DNA of 64,000 nucleotides from Mycolicibacter algericus DSM 45454 (GTDB taxonomy: Bacteria; Actinomycetota; Actinomycetes; Mycobacteriales; Mycobacteriaceae). Below, piece by piece: positions 15,670 through 25,184 of this stretch (the first letter of the stretch is position 1; each line of letters begins with the position of its first letter). The translations under genes were made by a program, and so were the position numbers. Below the pieces are notes generated by a model. It saw only the letters and a program-made list of their open reading frames with translations, ran no database searches and was not told the DNA's origin. The stretch lies in NCBI RefSeq assembly GCF_002086455.1, contig NZ_MVHC01000006.1, positions 158,819-222,818 of the forward strand. The letters run 5' to 3'.

Positions 15670-17226
15670 ATGCGTCGGCACTCCAGGATCGCGATCGCAC
15701 TCGCGACGGCCACCCTGCTAACCGGTTGCGCACCCGGACTGGCCGCCAACCCGCGCTTCGCCACCGACTCCGGCGCCGGCCCGCAGGGGCAACCCGAGTC
15801 CACCTCCGACAAGGCCGGGCCACCGCCCGTCGAGGTGCCCAAGAACGATCTGCCCTGGCATGACTGCACCGCCAGGGTGTTCGGTGACGCTGCGGTGCCC
15901 GCCACTCCCGGCGTGCGGTTGGATTGCGCCAGCTACGACGCCGACGTCGACCCGCTCGGCGGCGGCTCCTCGGCGATCAGCATCGGCGTGGTGCGCGCCC
16001 GGTCGGTGCAGACCCCGGCCGATGCCGGACCGGTCGTCTTCACCACCGGCTGGGACCTGCCGTCGTCACTGCAGCTACCGGTCTGGCTGGCCCGTGGCGG
16101 CGCCGACGTGCTCAACGGCCATCCGATCGTCGCGGTGGACCGGCGCGGCACCGGGATGTCGAGCCCGGTGGACTGCCGCGAGCGCGGCCAGCGCGACGAG
16201 ATGTGGAACCTGGCTCAGTTCACCCCCGGCGACGATCCGGTGGCCAATCTGGGCACCGTGGCGATGGCGGCGACCACCGACTGCACCGACTCCATCTCGC
16301 CGGGTGAATCCTCCTACGACAACACCCATGCCGCCACCGACCTGGAGCGGCTGCGCAGCATCTGGGACGTGCCGGCGCTGGCACTGCTGGGCATCGGCAA
16401 CGGCGCCCAGGTCGCCCTGGCCTACGCCGGCTCGCATCCGGGCAAGGTGGCCCGGCTGGCACTCGACTCCCCCATCCCGCTCGGTGTGGCCGCCGAGGCT
16501 GCCGCCGAGCAGCGGGTCAAGGGCCAGCAGGCGGCCTTCGACGCGTTCGCCGCGCAGTGCGTCGCGGTGAACTGTGCGCTGGCGCCGGACCCGAAAGGCG
16601 CTGTGGACGCGGTGCTGGACTCCGCCCGGTCCGGGCACGGCCCCGGCGGCGCCTCGGTGGCCGCGGTGACCCATGCCATCGTCACCGCGCTGGGCTACCC
16701 CACCGGTGATCGCGTCAACACCACCAATGAACTGGCCCGGGCGCTGGCCGCGGCGCGCGACGGCGACGTCAACCTGCTGAACAACCTGATCAACCGGGCG
16801 CAGGGCACCGTCGGCAGCGACGGCCACTTCATCAATTCCTGCGCCGACGCACTCAACCGGCCCACCCCGGACCGCGTCCGCGAACTGGTCGTCGCCTGGG
16901 GCAAGGAGTACCCGCAGTTCGGCGCCGTCGGCGCCCTCGACATGGCGCAGTGCCTGAGCTGGCCCACCAGCACCACCCCCGAGCAGCCCAAGGAACTCAA
17001 GATCGATGTGCTGCTGCTGGGCGTGCAGAACGACCCGATCGTCGGCGAGGACGGCGTGGCGGCCACCGCCGCGGCCGTCATCAACGCCGGCGCGGCCAGC
17101 AAGCGGGTGATGTGGCAGGGCATCGGGCACGGGGCGACGGTGTACTCGGCGTGCACGGTGCCGCCGTTGATCGGCTACCTCGACACCGGCCAGCTGCCCG
17201 AGACCGACGTCTACTGCCCGGCCTGA
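15670..17226 (+). CDS. Lipoprotein alpha/beta-hydrolase-like protein, nucleophile missing (Rv2672-like)
   Basis: A 518-residue lipoprotein of the Hip1/Rv2672 alpha/beta-hydrolase group. Signal peptide residues 1-19 with lipobox LTGC; an acidic Pro-rich linker follows. Fold landmarks are VVFTTGWDLPSSLQL, IVAVDRRGTGMSSPVDCRERG (split) with paired cysteines, an elbow region LALLGIGNGAQVALAYAG, LALDSPIPLG, and a late GIGHGATVY His segment. The nucleophile elbow reads G-I-G-N-G instead of G-x-S-x-G, so the catalytic Ser is replaced by Gly. It may be a non-enzymatic binding or scaffold protein. ATG 15670 is 10 bases after the ribD2 stop; aftC begins 10 bases after its stop. Confidence 0.85.
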   Translation: MRRHSRIAIALATATLLTGCAPGLAANPRFATDSGAGPQGQPESTSDKAGPPPVEVPKNDLPWHDCTARVFGDAAVPATPGVRLDCASYDADVDPLGGGSSAISIGVVRARSVQTPADAGPVVFTTGWDLPSSLQLPVWLARGGADVLNGHPIVAVDRRGTGMSSPVDCRERGQRDEMWNLAQFTPGDDPVANLGTVAMAATTDCTDSISPGESSYDNTHAATDLERLRSIWDVPALALLGIGNGAQVALAYAGSHPGKVARLALDSPIPLGVAAEAAAEQRVKGQQAAFDAFAAQCVAVNCALAPDPKGAVDAVLDSARSGHGPGGASVAAVTHAIVTALGYPTGDRVNTTNELARALAAARDGDVNLLNNLINRAQGTVGSDGHFINSCADALNRPTPDRVRELVVAWGKEYPQFGAVGALDMAQCLSWPTSTTPEQPKELKIDVLLLGVQNDPIVGEDGVAATAAAVINAGAASKRVMWQGIGHGATVYSACTVPPLIGYLDTGQLPETDVYCPA

Positions 17227-17236
17227 ACCCGCTTCG

Positions 17237-18547
17237 GTGTACGGTGCGCTGGTGACGGCAGCCGACTCCCTTACGAACCGGGCGCGCACCGCCCTGCTGA
17301 CAGCGTTTCGGCCACCCACCACGGTGCCGAGCACCGCGACCGTACTGCGGTCAGTGCTGTGGCCGGTGGCCATCATGTCGCTCATTCACCGCGCGATAGT
17401 GCTGCCGCTCAACGGCAACATCACCGACGACTTCAAGCCGGTGTACCGGGCGGTGCTGAACTTCCGGCACGGCCTGGACATCTACAACGAGCACTTCGAC
17501 TACGTCGACCCGCACTATCTCTACTCACCCGGCGGCACGCTGCTGATGTCGCCATTCGGCTATCTGCCGGAGACCTTGTCGCGCTACACCTTCATCACCA
17601 CCAACACCGTCGCGATCCTGATCGCCGCCTACCTGCTGCTGCGGATGTTCGGCTTCGGGCTGAGCTCGGTGGCGGCCCCGGCCCTGCTGGCGGCGATGTT
17701 TCTCACCGAAAGTATTTCCAGCACACTGGTGTTCACCAACATCAATGGCGTGATCCTGCTGGCCGAGGTGCTGTTCTTGCGTTGGCTGCTCGACGGCAGG
17801 CCCAGCCGGCAGTGGTGGGCCGGTGTCGCGATCGGGCTGACCCTGGTGGTCAAGCCGGTGCTGGCGCCGCTGCTGCTGCTGCCGCTGCTGAGCCGGCAGT
17901 GGCGGCCGTTCGTGGGTGCCGTCGCAGTGCCGGTGGCGTTCAACGCGGTCGCGTTTCCGCTGTCCAGCGATCCCACCAGCTACTTCACCCACACGGTGCC
18001 CTACATCATGGGCACCCGCGACTACTTCAACTCCTCGATCCTGGGCAATGGCGTGTTCTTTGGCCTGCCACCGGGGCTGATCCTGTTCCTGCGCGTGTTG
18101 TTCACCGTGATCGCGGCGGTCAGCCTGTGGCTGCTGTATCGCTACTACCGCACCCGCGACCCGCGGTTCTGGATGCTGACCTCCTCCGGTGTGCTGCTTA
18201 CCGCCTCCTTCCTGGTGCTGTCATTGGGCCAGGGCTACTACTCGATCGTGCTGTTCCCGTTCCTGATGACGGTGGTGCTGCCGAACTCGGTGCTGCGCAA
18301 CTGGCCGGCGTGGCTGGGGGTCTACGGGTTCATGACGTTGGACAAGTGGCTGATCTTCCGGTGGATGAATGTCGGGCGCCCGCTGGACTACCTCAAGATC
18401 ACCTACGGCTGGTCACTGTTGCTGATCGTGGTGTGCGCGGTGCTGTGCTACCGCTACCTCGACGCCCGTGAACAAGACCGCCTGGACGACGGGATCGATC
18501 CGGCATGGCTGGCGAACGGGCACCAGCGGGCTAGCGTGGAGGCATGA
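17237..18547 (+). CDS. aftC: Alpha-(1->3)-arabinofuranosyltransferase AftC
   Basis: A 436-residue polytopic membrane glycosyltransferase (GT-C fold). It adds alpha-1,3-arabinofuranose branches to arabinogalactan and lipoarabinomannan, using decaprenyl-phosphoryl-arabinose outside the cytoplasmic membrane. The first extracytoplasmic loop has the acidic motif NITDDFKPVYRAVLNFRHG, with the catalytic-type DD. It is followed by HFDYVDPHYLYSPGGTLLMSPFG and about ten hydrophobic helices. FNSSILGNGVFFGLP and WPAWLGVYGFMTLDKWLIF are near identical to the M. tuberculosis protein as I recall it. GTG 17237 matches the family start (MYGALVTAADS). Its stop overlaps the msrB ATG (ATGA). Confidence 0.95.
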   Translation: MYGALVTAADSLTNRARTALLTAFRPPTTVPSTATVLRSVLWPVAIMSLIHRAIVLPLNGNITDDFKPVYRAVLNFRHGLDIYNEHFDYVDPHYLYSPGGTLLMSPFGYLPETLSRYTFITTNTVAILIAAYLLLRMFGFGLSSVAAPALLAAMFLTESISSTLVFTNINGVILLAEVLFLRWLLDGRPSRQWWAGVAIGLTLVVKPVLAPLLLLPLLSRQWRPFVGAVAVPVAFNAVAFPLSSDPTSYFTHTVPYIMGTRDYFNSSILGNGVFFGLPPGLILFLRVLFTVIAAVSLWLLYRYYRTRDPRFWMLTSSGVLLTASFLVLSLGQGYYSIVLFPFLMTVVLPNSVLRNWPAWLGVYGFMTLDKWLIFRWMNVGRPLDYLKITYGWSLLLIVVCAVLCYRYLDAREQDRLDDGIDPAWLANGHQRASVEA

Positions 18548-18951
18548 GTTCTCCCAAGGTGTCCCTCACCGACGACGAGTGGCGGGCGAAGCTTACCCCC
18601 GAAGAGTTCGCGGTGCTGCGTCGCGCCGGTACCGAACCGCCGAACACCGGCGAATACACCGACACCACCACCGAAGGTGTCTACGAGTGCCGGGCGTGCG
18701 GTGCCGAATTGTTCCGCAGCACAGCGAAATTCCATTCGCACTGCGGCTGGCCGTCGTTCTTCGACCCGGCCGATTCCGAGGCGGTGATCCTGCGCTCGGA
18801 TGACTCGCTGGGGATGCGGCGCACCGAGGTGTTGTGCGCGTCCTGCCACAGCCACCTGGGGCATGTGTTCGAAGGCGAGGGCTACCCCACGCCCACCGAC
18901 CAGCGCTACTGCATCAATTCCATCTGCCTGCGGCTGGTGCCGTCGTCCTGA
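18544..18951 (+). CDS. msrB: Peptide methionine-R-sulfoxide reductase MsrB
   Basis: A 135-residue MsrB that reduces methionine-R-sulfoxide in proteins using thioredoxin. Two zinc CxxC motifs are visible (YECRACGAEL and VLCASCHSHLGHVF), as well as substrate-site HCGWPSF and the catalytic Cys in RYCINSICL. It is near the normal length. Translationally coupled to aftC by an ATGA overlap. A large inverted repeat lies just past its stop. Confidence 0.96.
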   Translation: MSSPKVSLTDDEWRAKLTPEEFAVLRRAGTEPPNTGEYTDTTTEGVYECRACGAELFRSTAKFHSHCGWPSFFDPADSEAVILRSDDSLGMRRTEVLCASCHSHLGHVFEGEGYPTPTDQRYCINSICLRLVPSS

Positions 18952-18958
18952 AGCGCCG

Positions 18959-19011
18959 AGATCGACGTTTTGCAGACAAAGTGCGAGTAGCGACCTGCAA
19001 AACGTCGATCT
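18959..19011. repeat. 17-bp perfect inverted repeat after msrB
   Basis: Arms AGATCGACGTTTTGCAG (18959-18975) and CTGCAAAACGTCGATCT (18995-19011) are perfectly complementary, with a 19-base spacer. It sits between convergent msrB and a broken gene. It could be a bidirectional terminator or one copy of a dispersed palindromic intergenic element. Confidence 0.75.
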
Positions 19012-19020
19012 GGATGAGAG

Positions 19021-19315
19021 CTAGTCCACCCGCGTGACGTGGACTTCCCAGAACGGCGCGTGCGCCAGCTGGCCGTCCATCAACGGTTCGATGACCGCCA
19101 GTCGCTGCGCGATCTCCCGGATCCGGGGCGGCGCAGCCGGACCCTGCTCGGCCTGAGCGGCGAGCCTCGCCGCGAATGACGTTGACCAGATAGCTGGTGG
19201 GCCGCAGGTTGCTCATCTGCCAGCCGCCGGCCGGCAGCCCGGATCGCAGCTCGTCGACCGACGTCGCCGGCGGCATGAAGAACCCGTTGATGCTGTAGTC
19301 GGCGGCCGCGATCAC
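19021..19315 (-). pseudogene. Frameshifted gene remnant between hemQ and msrB
   Basis: On the minus strand a GTG at 19315 opens a frame reading IAAADYSINGFFMPPATSVD and GWQMSNLRPTSYLVNVIRG. Near 19165-19180 the coding signal jumps to another frame reading RLAAQAEQGPAAPPRIREIA, then MDGQLAHAPFWEVHVTRVD and a TAG at 19021-19023. The joined product would be about 97 residues. In M. tuberculosis this slot holds a predicted methyltransferase (Rv2675c), so this may be its C-terminal remnant, but I cannot confirm the family. A sequencing error is also possible. Confidence 0.45.
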
Positions 19316-19373
19316 GCAGCCCGGGCGTTGGCGCGGGCCGTTCGATCGCGGGCTGACGGGCCGGATGCGCCGG

Positions 19374-20075
19374 TCACGGCAGGGCGGCCACCAACTGCTC
19401 GACGTCGACCCGGGGACCGGTGAAGAAGGGGGTCTCCTCGCGGGCGTGCAGCCGAGCCTCGGTGTTGCGCAGATCGCGCATCAGGTCGACGATCAGGTCG
19501 AGTTCGGGCGCCTCGAACGCCAGGATCCACTCGTAGTCGCCGAGCGCGAATGCCGGCACGGTGTTGGCGCGAACGTCCTTGTAGGGCCGGGCCGCCATGC
19601 CGTGCTCCGCCAGCATCCGGCGGCGGTCCTCCTCGGGCAGCACATACCACTCGTGCGAACGCACGAACGGGTAGACGCAGATGTAAGCGCCGGCCGGCTC
19701 ACCGGCGATGAACGCCGGGACGTGACTCTTGTTGAACTCGGCGGGCCGGTGCAGCCCCACGTTGCTCCACACCGGCGTGCAGGCCCGGCCCAGCGCGGTG
19801 CGCCGGAAGCCGGCGTAGGTGGCCTGCAGGTCCTCCACCCGCTCGGCGTGCGACCAGATCATGAAGTCCGCATCAGCGCGCAGGCCGGCCACGTCGTAGA
19901 CGCCGCGGATCACCACGCCGCGCTCCTCCTGCTGTTTCAGGAAGGTGGCGGCCTGGTCGGCGACCTCGTCACGGCTGGCGGATCCCTCGTCGAGGGCCCC
20001 GGAACGAACCGAGAACACCGAGAACATCACGTAGCGGATGGTGGAATTCAGCTTGTCGTAATCGAGGTGCGCCAT
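19374..20075 (-). CDS. hemQ: Coproheme decarboxylase HemQ
   Basis: A 233-residue chlorite-dismutase-fold protein that converts coproheme to heme b by two H2O2-driven decarboxylations, the last step of the Gram-positive (coproporphyrin) heme route. Recognisable segments are [15 protein letters not shown] at the N-terminus, the [18 protein letters not shown] strand with the catalytic Tyr of actinobacterial Hem[20 protein letters not shown] (split; His proximal-ligand region) and [16 protein letters not shown] 20075 (MAHLDYDKL) is chosen over an ATG three codons upstream. Last gene of hemE-hemY-hemQ, 29 bases after hemY. Confidence 0.95.
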   Translation of the reverse strand: MAHLDYDKLNSTIRYVMFSVFSVRSGALDEGSASRDEVADQAATFLKQQEERGVVIRGVYDVAGLRADADFMIWSHAERVEDLQATYAGFRRTALGRACTPVWSNVGLHRPAEFNKSHVPAFIAGEPAGAYICVYPFVRSHEWYVLPEEDRRRMLAEHGMAARPYKDVRANTVPAFALGDYEWILAFEAPELDLIVDLMRDLRNTEARLHAREETPFFTGPRVDVEQLVAALP

Positions 20076-20104
20076 GCCCCACATGCTGCCACGACACGCC
20101 GCCG

Positions 20105-21466
20105 CTAGGGGGCCGGGGTGGCACTGATCACTGCCGCCACCGCGCGATCGGCCGCCGCGATGCAGGCCGGCACACCGATCCCGTCGAGGTAGTTGCCCGC
20201 GACCGCCACCGTCGGCGGCAGTCCGGCGCGCAGTTCGCCGACCAGGGCCGCGTGCCCGGGACGGTACTGCGGCATCGCCGCAGGCCAGCGCTGCACGCGG
20301 ACCTCCACCGGGTCCACCATGACCCCGAACAGGGTCTCCAGATCCTGCACGGCCCACCCCACCAACTCAGCCTCGGAGGCATGGGTGCGGGCGTCGCCGA
20401 ACCGGCCGAACGACAGCCGCAGCAGTTCGACCTTGCCGCCATAGCCCCAGCTCCCCCACTTGCGTGAGGTCAGTGTGAGCGCCTTGGCGTGCAGCCGCTC
20501 CCCGGTCGCGACCAGCACTCCGGAGTTGTCCGGGAACGCCGCGCCGGCGGGCACCGCCAGCGCCACCACCACCGACGACGCGCTGACGATGCCGCTGGCC
20601 GCCGCCGCGGTGCGGGGCGCGAATCCGGTTGCCAGCCGGGCCAGCGTGTTGGCCGGCACGGCCATCACCACCCGGTCGGCATGGTGGAAGCCGCCGGCGG
20701 CATCCCGCAACAGCCAGCCGTCGGCCACCGGGTCGATCTGCGTTACCGCCGCCTGCACCCAACGCAGCCCGCTGCGGCGCACCAGCGCGTCGATCAGCAC
20801 CTGATAGCCACCGGCGATGGCGCCGAACACCGGCGTGCCGGTAGCTCTCGGCAGCGCCCGTGCCACCGCCGCGGTGAGGCTGGGCGCGCCGGCGTCCAGC
20901 GCGGCGGCCAGACCGGGCACCGCCGAGCGCAGCCCGACCGTCGCCGCCGACCCGGCATACACCCCGCCGATCAGCGGATCTACCGAGGCGGCCACCACCT
21001 GCTCGCCGAACCGGTCGCCGACCAGGGTCCCCAGTGCCGGGTCGCTGCCCGGCTCGAAGGTCAGCAGGCGGTTGGGTTCGCCGGCGATGCGGGCGATGGT
21101 CTCCTCGTCCACCAGACCGGCCATCGCCCCCGGCGACGACGGGATCCCGCTGAGCGTGCCCGGCGGCAGCGGATGCAGCCGCCGACGGTTGTACAGCAGC
21201 GGGCGGACCCCGGTGGTGGTGCGCTCCCGATCGGCCAGCCCCAGCTCGGACAGCAGGGCGGGCACCTCGGGGCGGCGAGCCACGAACGCTTCGGCCCCCA
21301 CGTCCACGCCGATACCGCCCAGGGTCTCGGTGCGCAGCACCCCGCCGAGCCGGTCGGCCGGGTCGAAGACGGTGATGGTCGGTGCGGCACCGAGTGTGGC
21401 GCGCAGCCGGTACGCGGCGGCCAGACCGGAAATCCCGCCTCCGACGACGCAGTACGTCGAGGTCAC
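20105..21466 (-). CDS. hemY: Coproporphyrinogen III oxidase, HemY/CgoX type
   Basis: A 453-residue FAD enzyme that oxidises coproporphyrinogen III to coproporphyrin III with O2 in the coproporphyrin-dependent heme pathway (annotated hemY or hemG in mycobacteria). The N-terminal dinucleotide-binding motif is [38 protein letters not shown] (split) marks the substrate/FAD region, and the C-terminal FAD motif is [19 protein letters not shown]. Its ATG overlaps the hemE stop (ATGA), and hemQ follows. Confidence 0.95.
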   Translation of the reverse strand: MTSTYCVVGGGISGLAAAYRLRATLGAAPTITVFDPADRLGGVLRTETLGGIGVDVGAEAFVARRPEVPALLSELGLADRERTTTGVRPLLYNRRRLHPLPPGTLSGIPSSPGAMAGLVDEETIARIAGEPNRLLTFEPGSDPALGTLVGDRFGEQVVAASVDPLIGGVYAGSAATVGLRSAVPGLAAALDAGAPSLTAAVARALPRATGTPVFGAIAGGYQVLIDALVRRSGLRWVQAAVTQIDPVADGWLLRDAAGGFHHADRVVMAVPANTLARLATGFAPRTAAAASGIVSASSVVVALAVPAGAAFPDNSGVLVATGERLHAKALTLTSRKWGSWGYGGKVELLRLSFGRFGDARTHASEAELVGWAVQDLETLFGVMVDPVEVRVQRWPAAMPQYRPGHAALVGELRAGLPPTVAVAGNYLDGIGVPACIAAADRAVAAVISATPAP

Positions 21467-22512
21467 AACGAGTGGACCAGCGCCACCAGGTCGGTGAGCA
21501 CGCCGGGGTCAGATTCCGGCAGCACGCCGTGCCCGAGGTTGAACACATGCCCGGACGCGCCGGCGGCCACCGCGGCGCGACCGTCCGCGACGACGGCGCG
21601 GGCCGCCCGCTCCGCCACCGGCCAGCCCGCCAGCACCACCGCCGGGTCCAGATTGCCCTGCAGGGCGACGCCGGTACCGACCCGGGCGGCAGCATCCGTC
21701 AGCCGGGTCCGCCAGTCGACTCCGACCACGGTGGCACCGGCTTCGGCCATGGCGCCCAACAGCTCGGCGGTCTGCACCCCGAAGTGCGTCATCGGCACGC
21801 CGGCGTCGGCCAGCGCGGCGAACACCCGGGCGCTGTGCGGCAACACGTATTTGCGGTAGTCGGCCAGGCTCAACGTGCCCGCCCAGGAGTCGAACAGCTG
21901 GATGGCGTCCACACCGTGGTCGAGCTGCACCGTGAGGAACGCGATGGTCAGGTCGGTGAGCCTGGTCATCAGCTGATGCCAGGTGTCCGGTTCGGCCAGC
22001 ATCATCGTCTTGGTCCGGGCGTGAGTCCGGCTGGGCCCGCCCTCGACCAGGTAGGACGCCAGCGTGAACGGCGCTCCGGCGAAACCGATCAATGGCACGT
22101 CGCCCAGCGCGTCCACCAGCAGCGACACCGCCTCGGCGACGGCCGTCACGCGCTGCGGTTCCAGCGGCCGCAGGGCAGCGACATCGGCCGCGCTGCGCAG
22201 CGGCTCGGCGATCACCGGCCCGACGTCGGGCACGATGTCCAGATCCACCCCGGCCCCGCGCAGCGGCACCACGATGTCGGAGAACAGGATCGCCGCGTCC
22301 ACCCCGTGGCGGCGCACCGGCTGCAGCGTGATCTCGCAGACCAGTTCAGGGTCGAAGCAGGCTTCCAGCATGCGGTGCTGGGCGCGCAACACTCGGTATT
22401 CCGGCAGCGACCGGCCGGCCTGCCGCATGAACCAGACCGGCACCCGGGCGGGTTGCCGACCGGCAGCGGCGGCCAGGTAGGGCGAATCGGGCAGTTCTCG
22501 ACGGGCACTCAT
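21463..22512 (-). CDS. hemE: Uroporphyrinogen decarboxylase HemE
   Basis: A 349-residue TIM-barrel enzyme that decarboxylates the four acetate side chains of uroporphyrinogen III to give coproporphyrinogen III. The N-terminal signature [16 protein letters not shown] and the central [17 protein letters not shown] are intact. [20 protein letters not shown] carries the catalytic Asp region. ATG 22512 ([12 protein letters not shown]) is preferred over one 18 bases upstream by family alignment. First gene of the hemE-hemY-hemQ operon, overlapping hemY by four bases. Confidence 0.96.
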   Translation of the reverse strand: MSARRELPDSPYLAAAAGRQPARVPVWFMRQAGRSLPEYRVLRAQHRMLEACFDPELVCEITLQPVRRHGVDAAILFSDIVVPLRGAGVDLDIVPDVGPVIAEPLRSAADVAALRPLEPQRVTAVAEAVSLLVDALGDVPLIGFAGAPFTLASYLVEGGPSRTHARTKTMMLAEPDTWHQLMTRLTDLTIAFLTVQLDHGVDAIQLFDSWAGTLSLADYRKYVLPHSARVFAALADAGVPMTHFGVQTAELLGAMAEAGATVVGVDWRTRLTDAAARVGTGVALQGNLDPAVVLAGWPVAERAARAVVADGRAAVAAGASGHVFNLGHGVLPESDPGVLTDLVALVHSL

Positions 22513-22747
22513 CGGCCTCAATGCTGCCACGACCGGTTACGGCGCGGGAACGGCCCGTGATTCATGCGTTGCGGCGGTCCCGGCTTCCCCTCGCCGAACC
22601 GCCGGTGATTCGGCGCGCCTTTCTGCGCCGGCCCGCGTCGGGGGTTAGCGTGAGATTCGGCGACCCGCGTCGCGGCGGTGCGCAACAGCACCCGGGGGCC
22701 GGCCGCTGGCGGCGCGGGGCAGAGCGATCAGTTAAGGAGCGGCACCC

Positions 22748-23329
22748 GTGACATCAGCCGAGCCTGCCCCCTTCCGCGAAGCGGTGGCAACCATGCACGC
22801 CGCAACGGTCCGGTCCGAGATCGAGCTCGGCCCGATCCGGCCGCCCCAGCGGCTGGCGCCCTACAGCTATGCGTTGGGTGCCGAGGTCAAACATCCCGAA
22901 GCCGATTTCGTCCCGCAGGACTCCGACGGCGATGCGTTCGGCCGGCTGATCCTGCTCTACGACCCGGACGGCACCGACGCCTGGGACGGCACCATGCGCC
23001 TGGTGGCGTTCATCCAGGCTGATCTGGACCCGCAGGAGGCGATCGACCCGCTCCTGCCCGAAGTCGCCTGGAGTTGGCTGGTCGAAGCGCTGGGCTCCCG
23101 AACCGAACACATGACCGCGCTGGGCGGGACCGTCACCGCGACCACATCGGTGCGCTACGGCGACATCTCCGGCCCGCCCCGCGGACACCAGTTGGAGCTG
23201 CGAGCGTCCTGGACCGCCACCACTCCGGAGCTGGGCACGCATGTCCAGGCGTTCTGCGAGGTCCTCGAACACGCCGCAGGCCTGCCGCCGGTCGGGATCA
23301 CCGACCTGAGCTCGCGAACCCGCGTCTGA
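22748..23329 (+). CDS. DUF3000 family protein (Rv2680-like)
   Basis: A 193-residue cytosolic protein of the actinobacterial DUF3000 family. Recognisable parts are FREAVATMHAATVRSEIELG, LAPYSYALGAEV, RLILLYDPDGTDAWDGTMR and LVEALGSRTEHMTALGGTVT. No catalytic motif is known. GTG 22748 follows TTAAGGAGCGGCACCC, a strong ribosome site. It precedes the RNase D gene by one base and, as in M. tuberculosis, is divergent from hemE. Function unknown; the conserved pairing suggests an RNA-related role, which is inference. Confidence 0.88.
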   Translation: MTSAEPAPFREAVATMHAATVRSEIELGPIRPPQRLAPYSYALGAEVKHPEADFVPQDSDGDAFGRLILLYDPDGTDAWDGTMRLVAFIQADLDPQEAIDPLLPEVAWSWLVEALGSRTEHMTALGGTVTATTSVRYGDISGPPRGHQLELRASWTATTPELGTHVQAFCEVLEHAAGLPPVGITDLSSRTRV

Positions 23330-23330
23330 G

Positions 23331-24593
23331 ATGACCGGACAGACCACCGAACCGGCCACCGAAGAGCCCGAACCGACGCCGCTGCCGCATCCCGCCGACG
23401 GTGTACCGGAGGTGTCAGTCACCACCCGGCAGATCGGCGCCGCCGCCGAGAAGCTGGCCGGCGGCCACGGCCCGTTCGCGGTGGACGCCGAACGGGCGTC
23501 GGGCTTCCGCTACTCCAACCGCGCCTACCTGATCCAGATCCGGCGCGCCGGTGCCGGCACCGTGCTGATCGACCCGGTTGGGGCGGGCTCGGATCCGGCG
23601 GCCCTGCTGCGCCCGGTCGCCGAGGTGCTCGACGACGACGAGTGGATTCTGCACGCCGCCGACCAGGATCTGGCCTGCCTGGCCGAGGTCGGCATGTGGC
23701 CGAAGGCGCTCTATGACACCGAACTGGCCGGGCGGCTGGCCGGCTTCGACCGCGTCAACCTGGCGGCGATGGTGCAGCGGCTGTTGGGGCTGGGCCTGGC
23801 CAAGGGCCACGGCGCCGCCGACTGGTCGAAGCGTCCGCTGCCCGCCGAGTGGCTCAACTACGCGGCGCTGGACGTCGAGGTCCTCATCGAACTGCGCGAG
23901 GCCATCGCCGAGGTGCTGTCCGGCCAGGGTAAAAGTGATTGGGCGGCACAGGAATTCAATCATCTGCGGAGCACCGACTTCATCACGTCGACGCGCCGGG
24001 ACCGCTGGCGGCGCACCTCGGGTATCCACAAGGTGCGCGACCGGCGCGGGCTGGCCGCCGTTCGTGAACTGTGGACGGTGCGCGACCGGATCGCCGAGCG
24101 CCGCGATATCGCGCCCGGGCGCATCCTGCCCGACGCGGCGATCATCGCCGCAGCCGTCGCCGATCCCACCACCGTTGACGAGTTGCTCGCCCTGCCGGTA
24201 TTCGGCGGACCCAAGCAGCGCCGCAGCGCGGCGACCTGGCTGGCCGCGCTGGCTGCCGCTCGCGACAACCCGGAACCGCCGGACTCCGCCGAACCCCCGA
24301 GCGGCCCACCGCCGCCCTCGCGCTGGTCGCGGCGCAAACCCGAGGCGGCCGCGCGACTGGAAGCGGCCCGCGCCGCACTCGGACAACTGTCCGAGCAGGT
24401 GAGCGTGCCGACCGAGAACCTGCTCTCCCCCGACCTGCTGCGCCGACTGTGCTGGGACTGGAGTGCGGCGACACCGGACCCCGCGGTCACGATCGAGGAG
24501 TTTCTCAACACCGGCGGCGCCCGGCCCTGGCAGCGGCAGTTGGCGGTGCCGCTGCTCGCCCAAGCCCTCGGCGCTACGGTCGCCGGCGGCTAG
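23331..24593 (+). CDS. rnd: Ribonuclease D-type 3'-5' exoribonuclease with HRDC domain
   Basis: A 420-residue protein. An N-terminal DEDDy exonuclease domain has FAVDAERASGFRYS (Exo I D-x-E, about residue 48), LHAADQDLACLAEVG (Exo II, about 105) and YAALDVEVLIELRE (Exo III Y...D, about 180). An HRDC domain follows (about 225-305, REL.TVRDRIAERRDIAPGRILPD). A C-terminal Pro/Arg-rich linker and a small helical domain end the protein. Expected to trim 3' ends of tRNA or other structured RNAs. M. tuberculosis Rv2681 is the equivalent. Starts one base after the DUF3000 stop, so cotranscribed. Confidence 0.92.
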   Translation: MTGQTTEPATEEPEPTPLPHPADGVPEVSVTTRQIGAAAEKLAGGHGPFAVDAERASGFRYSNRAYLIQIRRAGAGTVLIDPVGAGSDPAALLRPVAEVLDDDEWILHAADQDLACLAEVGMWPKALYDTELAGRLAGFDRVNLAAMVQRLLGLGLAKGHGAADWSKRPLPAEWLNYAALDVEVLIELREAIAEVLSGQGKSDWAAQEFNHLRSTDFITSTRRDRWRRTSGIHKVRDRRGLAAVRELWTVRDRIAERRDIAPGRILPDAAIIAAAVADPTTVDELLALPVFGGPKQRRSAATWLAALAAARDNPEPPDSAEPPSGPPPPSRWSRRKPEAAARLEAARAALGQLSEQVSVPTENLLSPDLLRRLCWDWSAATPDPAVTIEEFLNTGGARPWQRQLAVPLLAQALGATVAGG

Positions 24594-24752
24594 CGCAGCC
24601 GGCTTGCTGCGCCCGCCGGCACGGTCGACGGGTTGCTAGACTGCTGGATACGCCAGCCGTATTCGTTGATCGGCCAGCGCTTCTCACGCCACGACCACCA
24701 TGGACGCGAACCGTCGAGGACTTCCCATGGTCGATTTTCCTTGGAGCACCTC

Positions 24753-25184
24753 GTGTCACCAGTTGTTCGCCGGGTCAGCTACGTCATCAGCTACGAGATC
24801 GTGGCCATCGTGCTCACCGCCCTGGGTCTTGTCGTCCTGGGATTCGGCGGCGGCAGTTCCGGTGTCATGGCCGTGACGGCATCGACCGTCGCGGTGCTGT
24901 GGAACTACATCTGGAACACCGTGTTCGAGGCCTGGGAGCGGCGGCAGCGCTCCCCGGCCCGCACGCTGCGGCGCCGGGTGGCGCACGCCATCGGTTTCGA
25001 AGGCGGACTGGTGGTGTTCTTGTTGCCGATAGTCGCCTGGATCTTGCACGTCTCGCTGCCGCGGGCGTTCGCTCTGGAGGCCGGCCTGCTGGTGTTCTTC
25101 CTGATCTACACGTTCGTGTTCACCTGGGTGTTCGACAAGGTGTGGCCGCCCATCGGGGCGCGCCCTAATCCAGCCGCTCGCTGA
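24753..25184 (+). CDS. PACE-family (AceI-like) multidrug efflux protein
   Basis: A 143-residue four-helix membrane protein with two tandem bacterial transmembrane pair domains, the PACE (chlorhexidine/biocide exporter) architecture. Repeat 1 has [13 protein letters not shown], with the conserved membrane Glu, then [14 protein letters not shown]. Repeat 2 has [14 protein letters not shown], then [13 protein letters not shown]. Compared with Acinetobacter AceI the His of the first R-x-x-H motif is Tyr. Length equals AceI. GTG 24753 follows TTGGAGC. PACE proteins are mainly known from Proteobacteria, so presence between rnd and dxs is notable. Its last 20 bases overlap the convergent dxs end. 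Confidence 0.8.
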   Translation: MSPVVRRVSYVISYEIVAIVLTALGLVVLGFGGGSSGVMAVTASTVAVLWNYIWNTVFEAWERRQRSPARTLRRRVAHAIGFEGGLVVFLLPIVAWILHVSLPRAFALEAGLLVFFLIYTFVFTWVFDKVWPPIGARPNPAAR

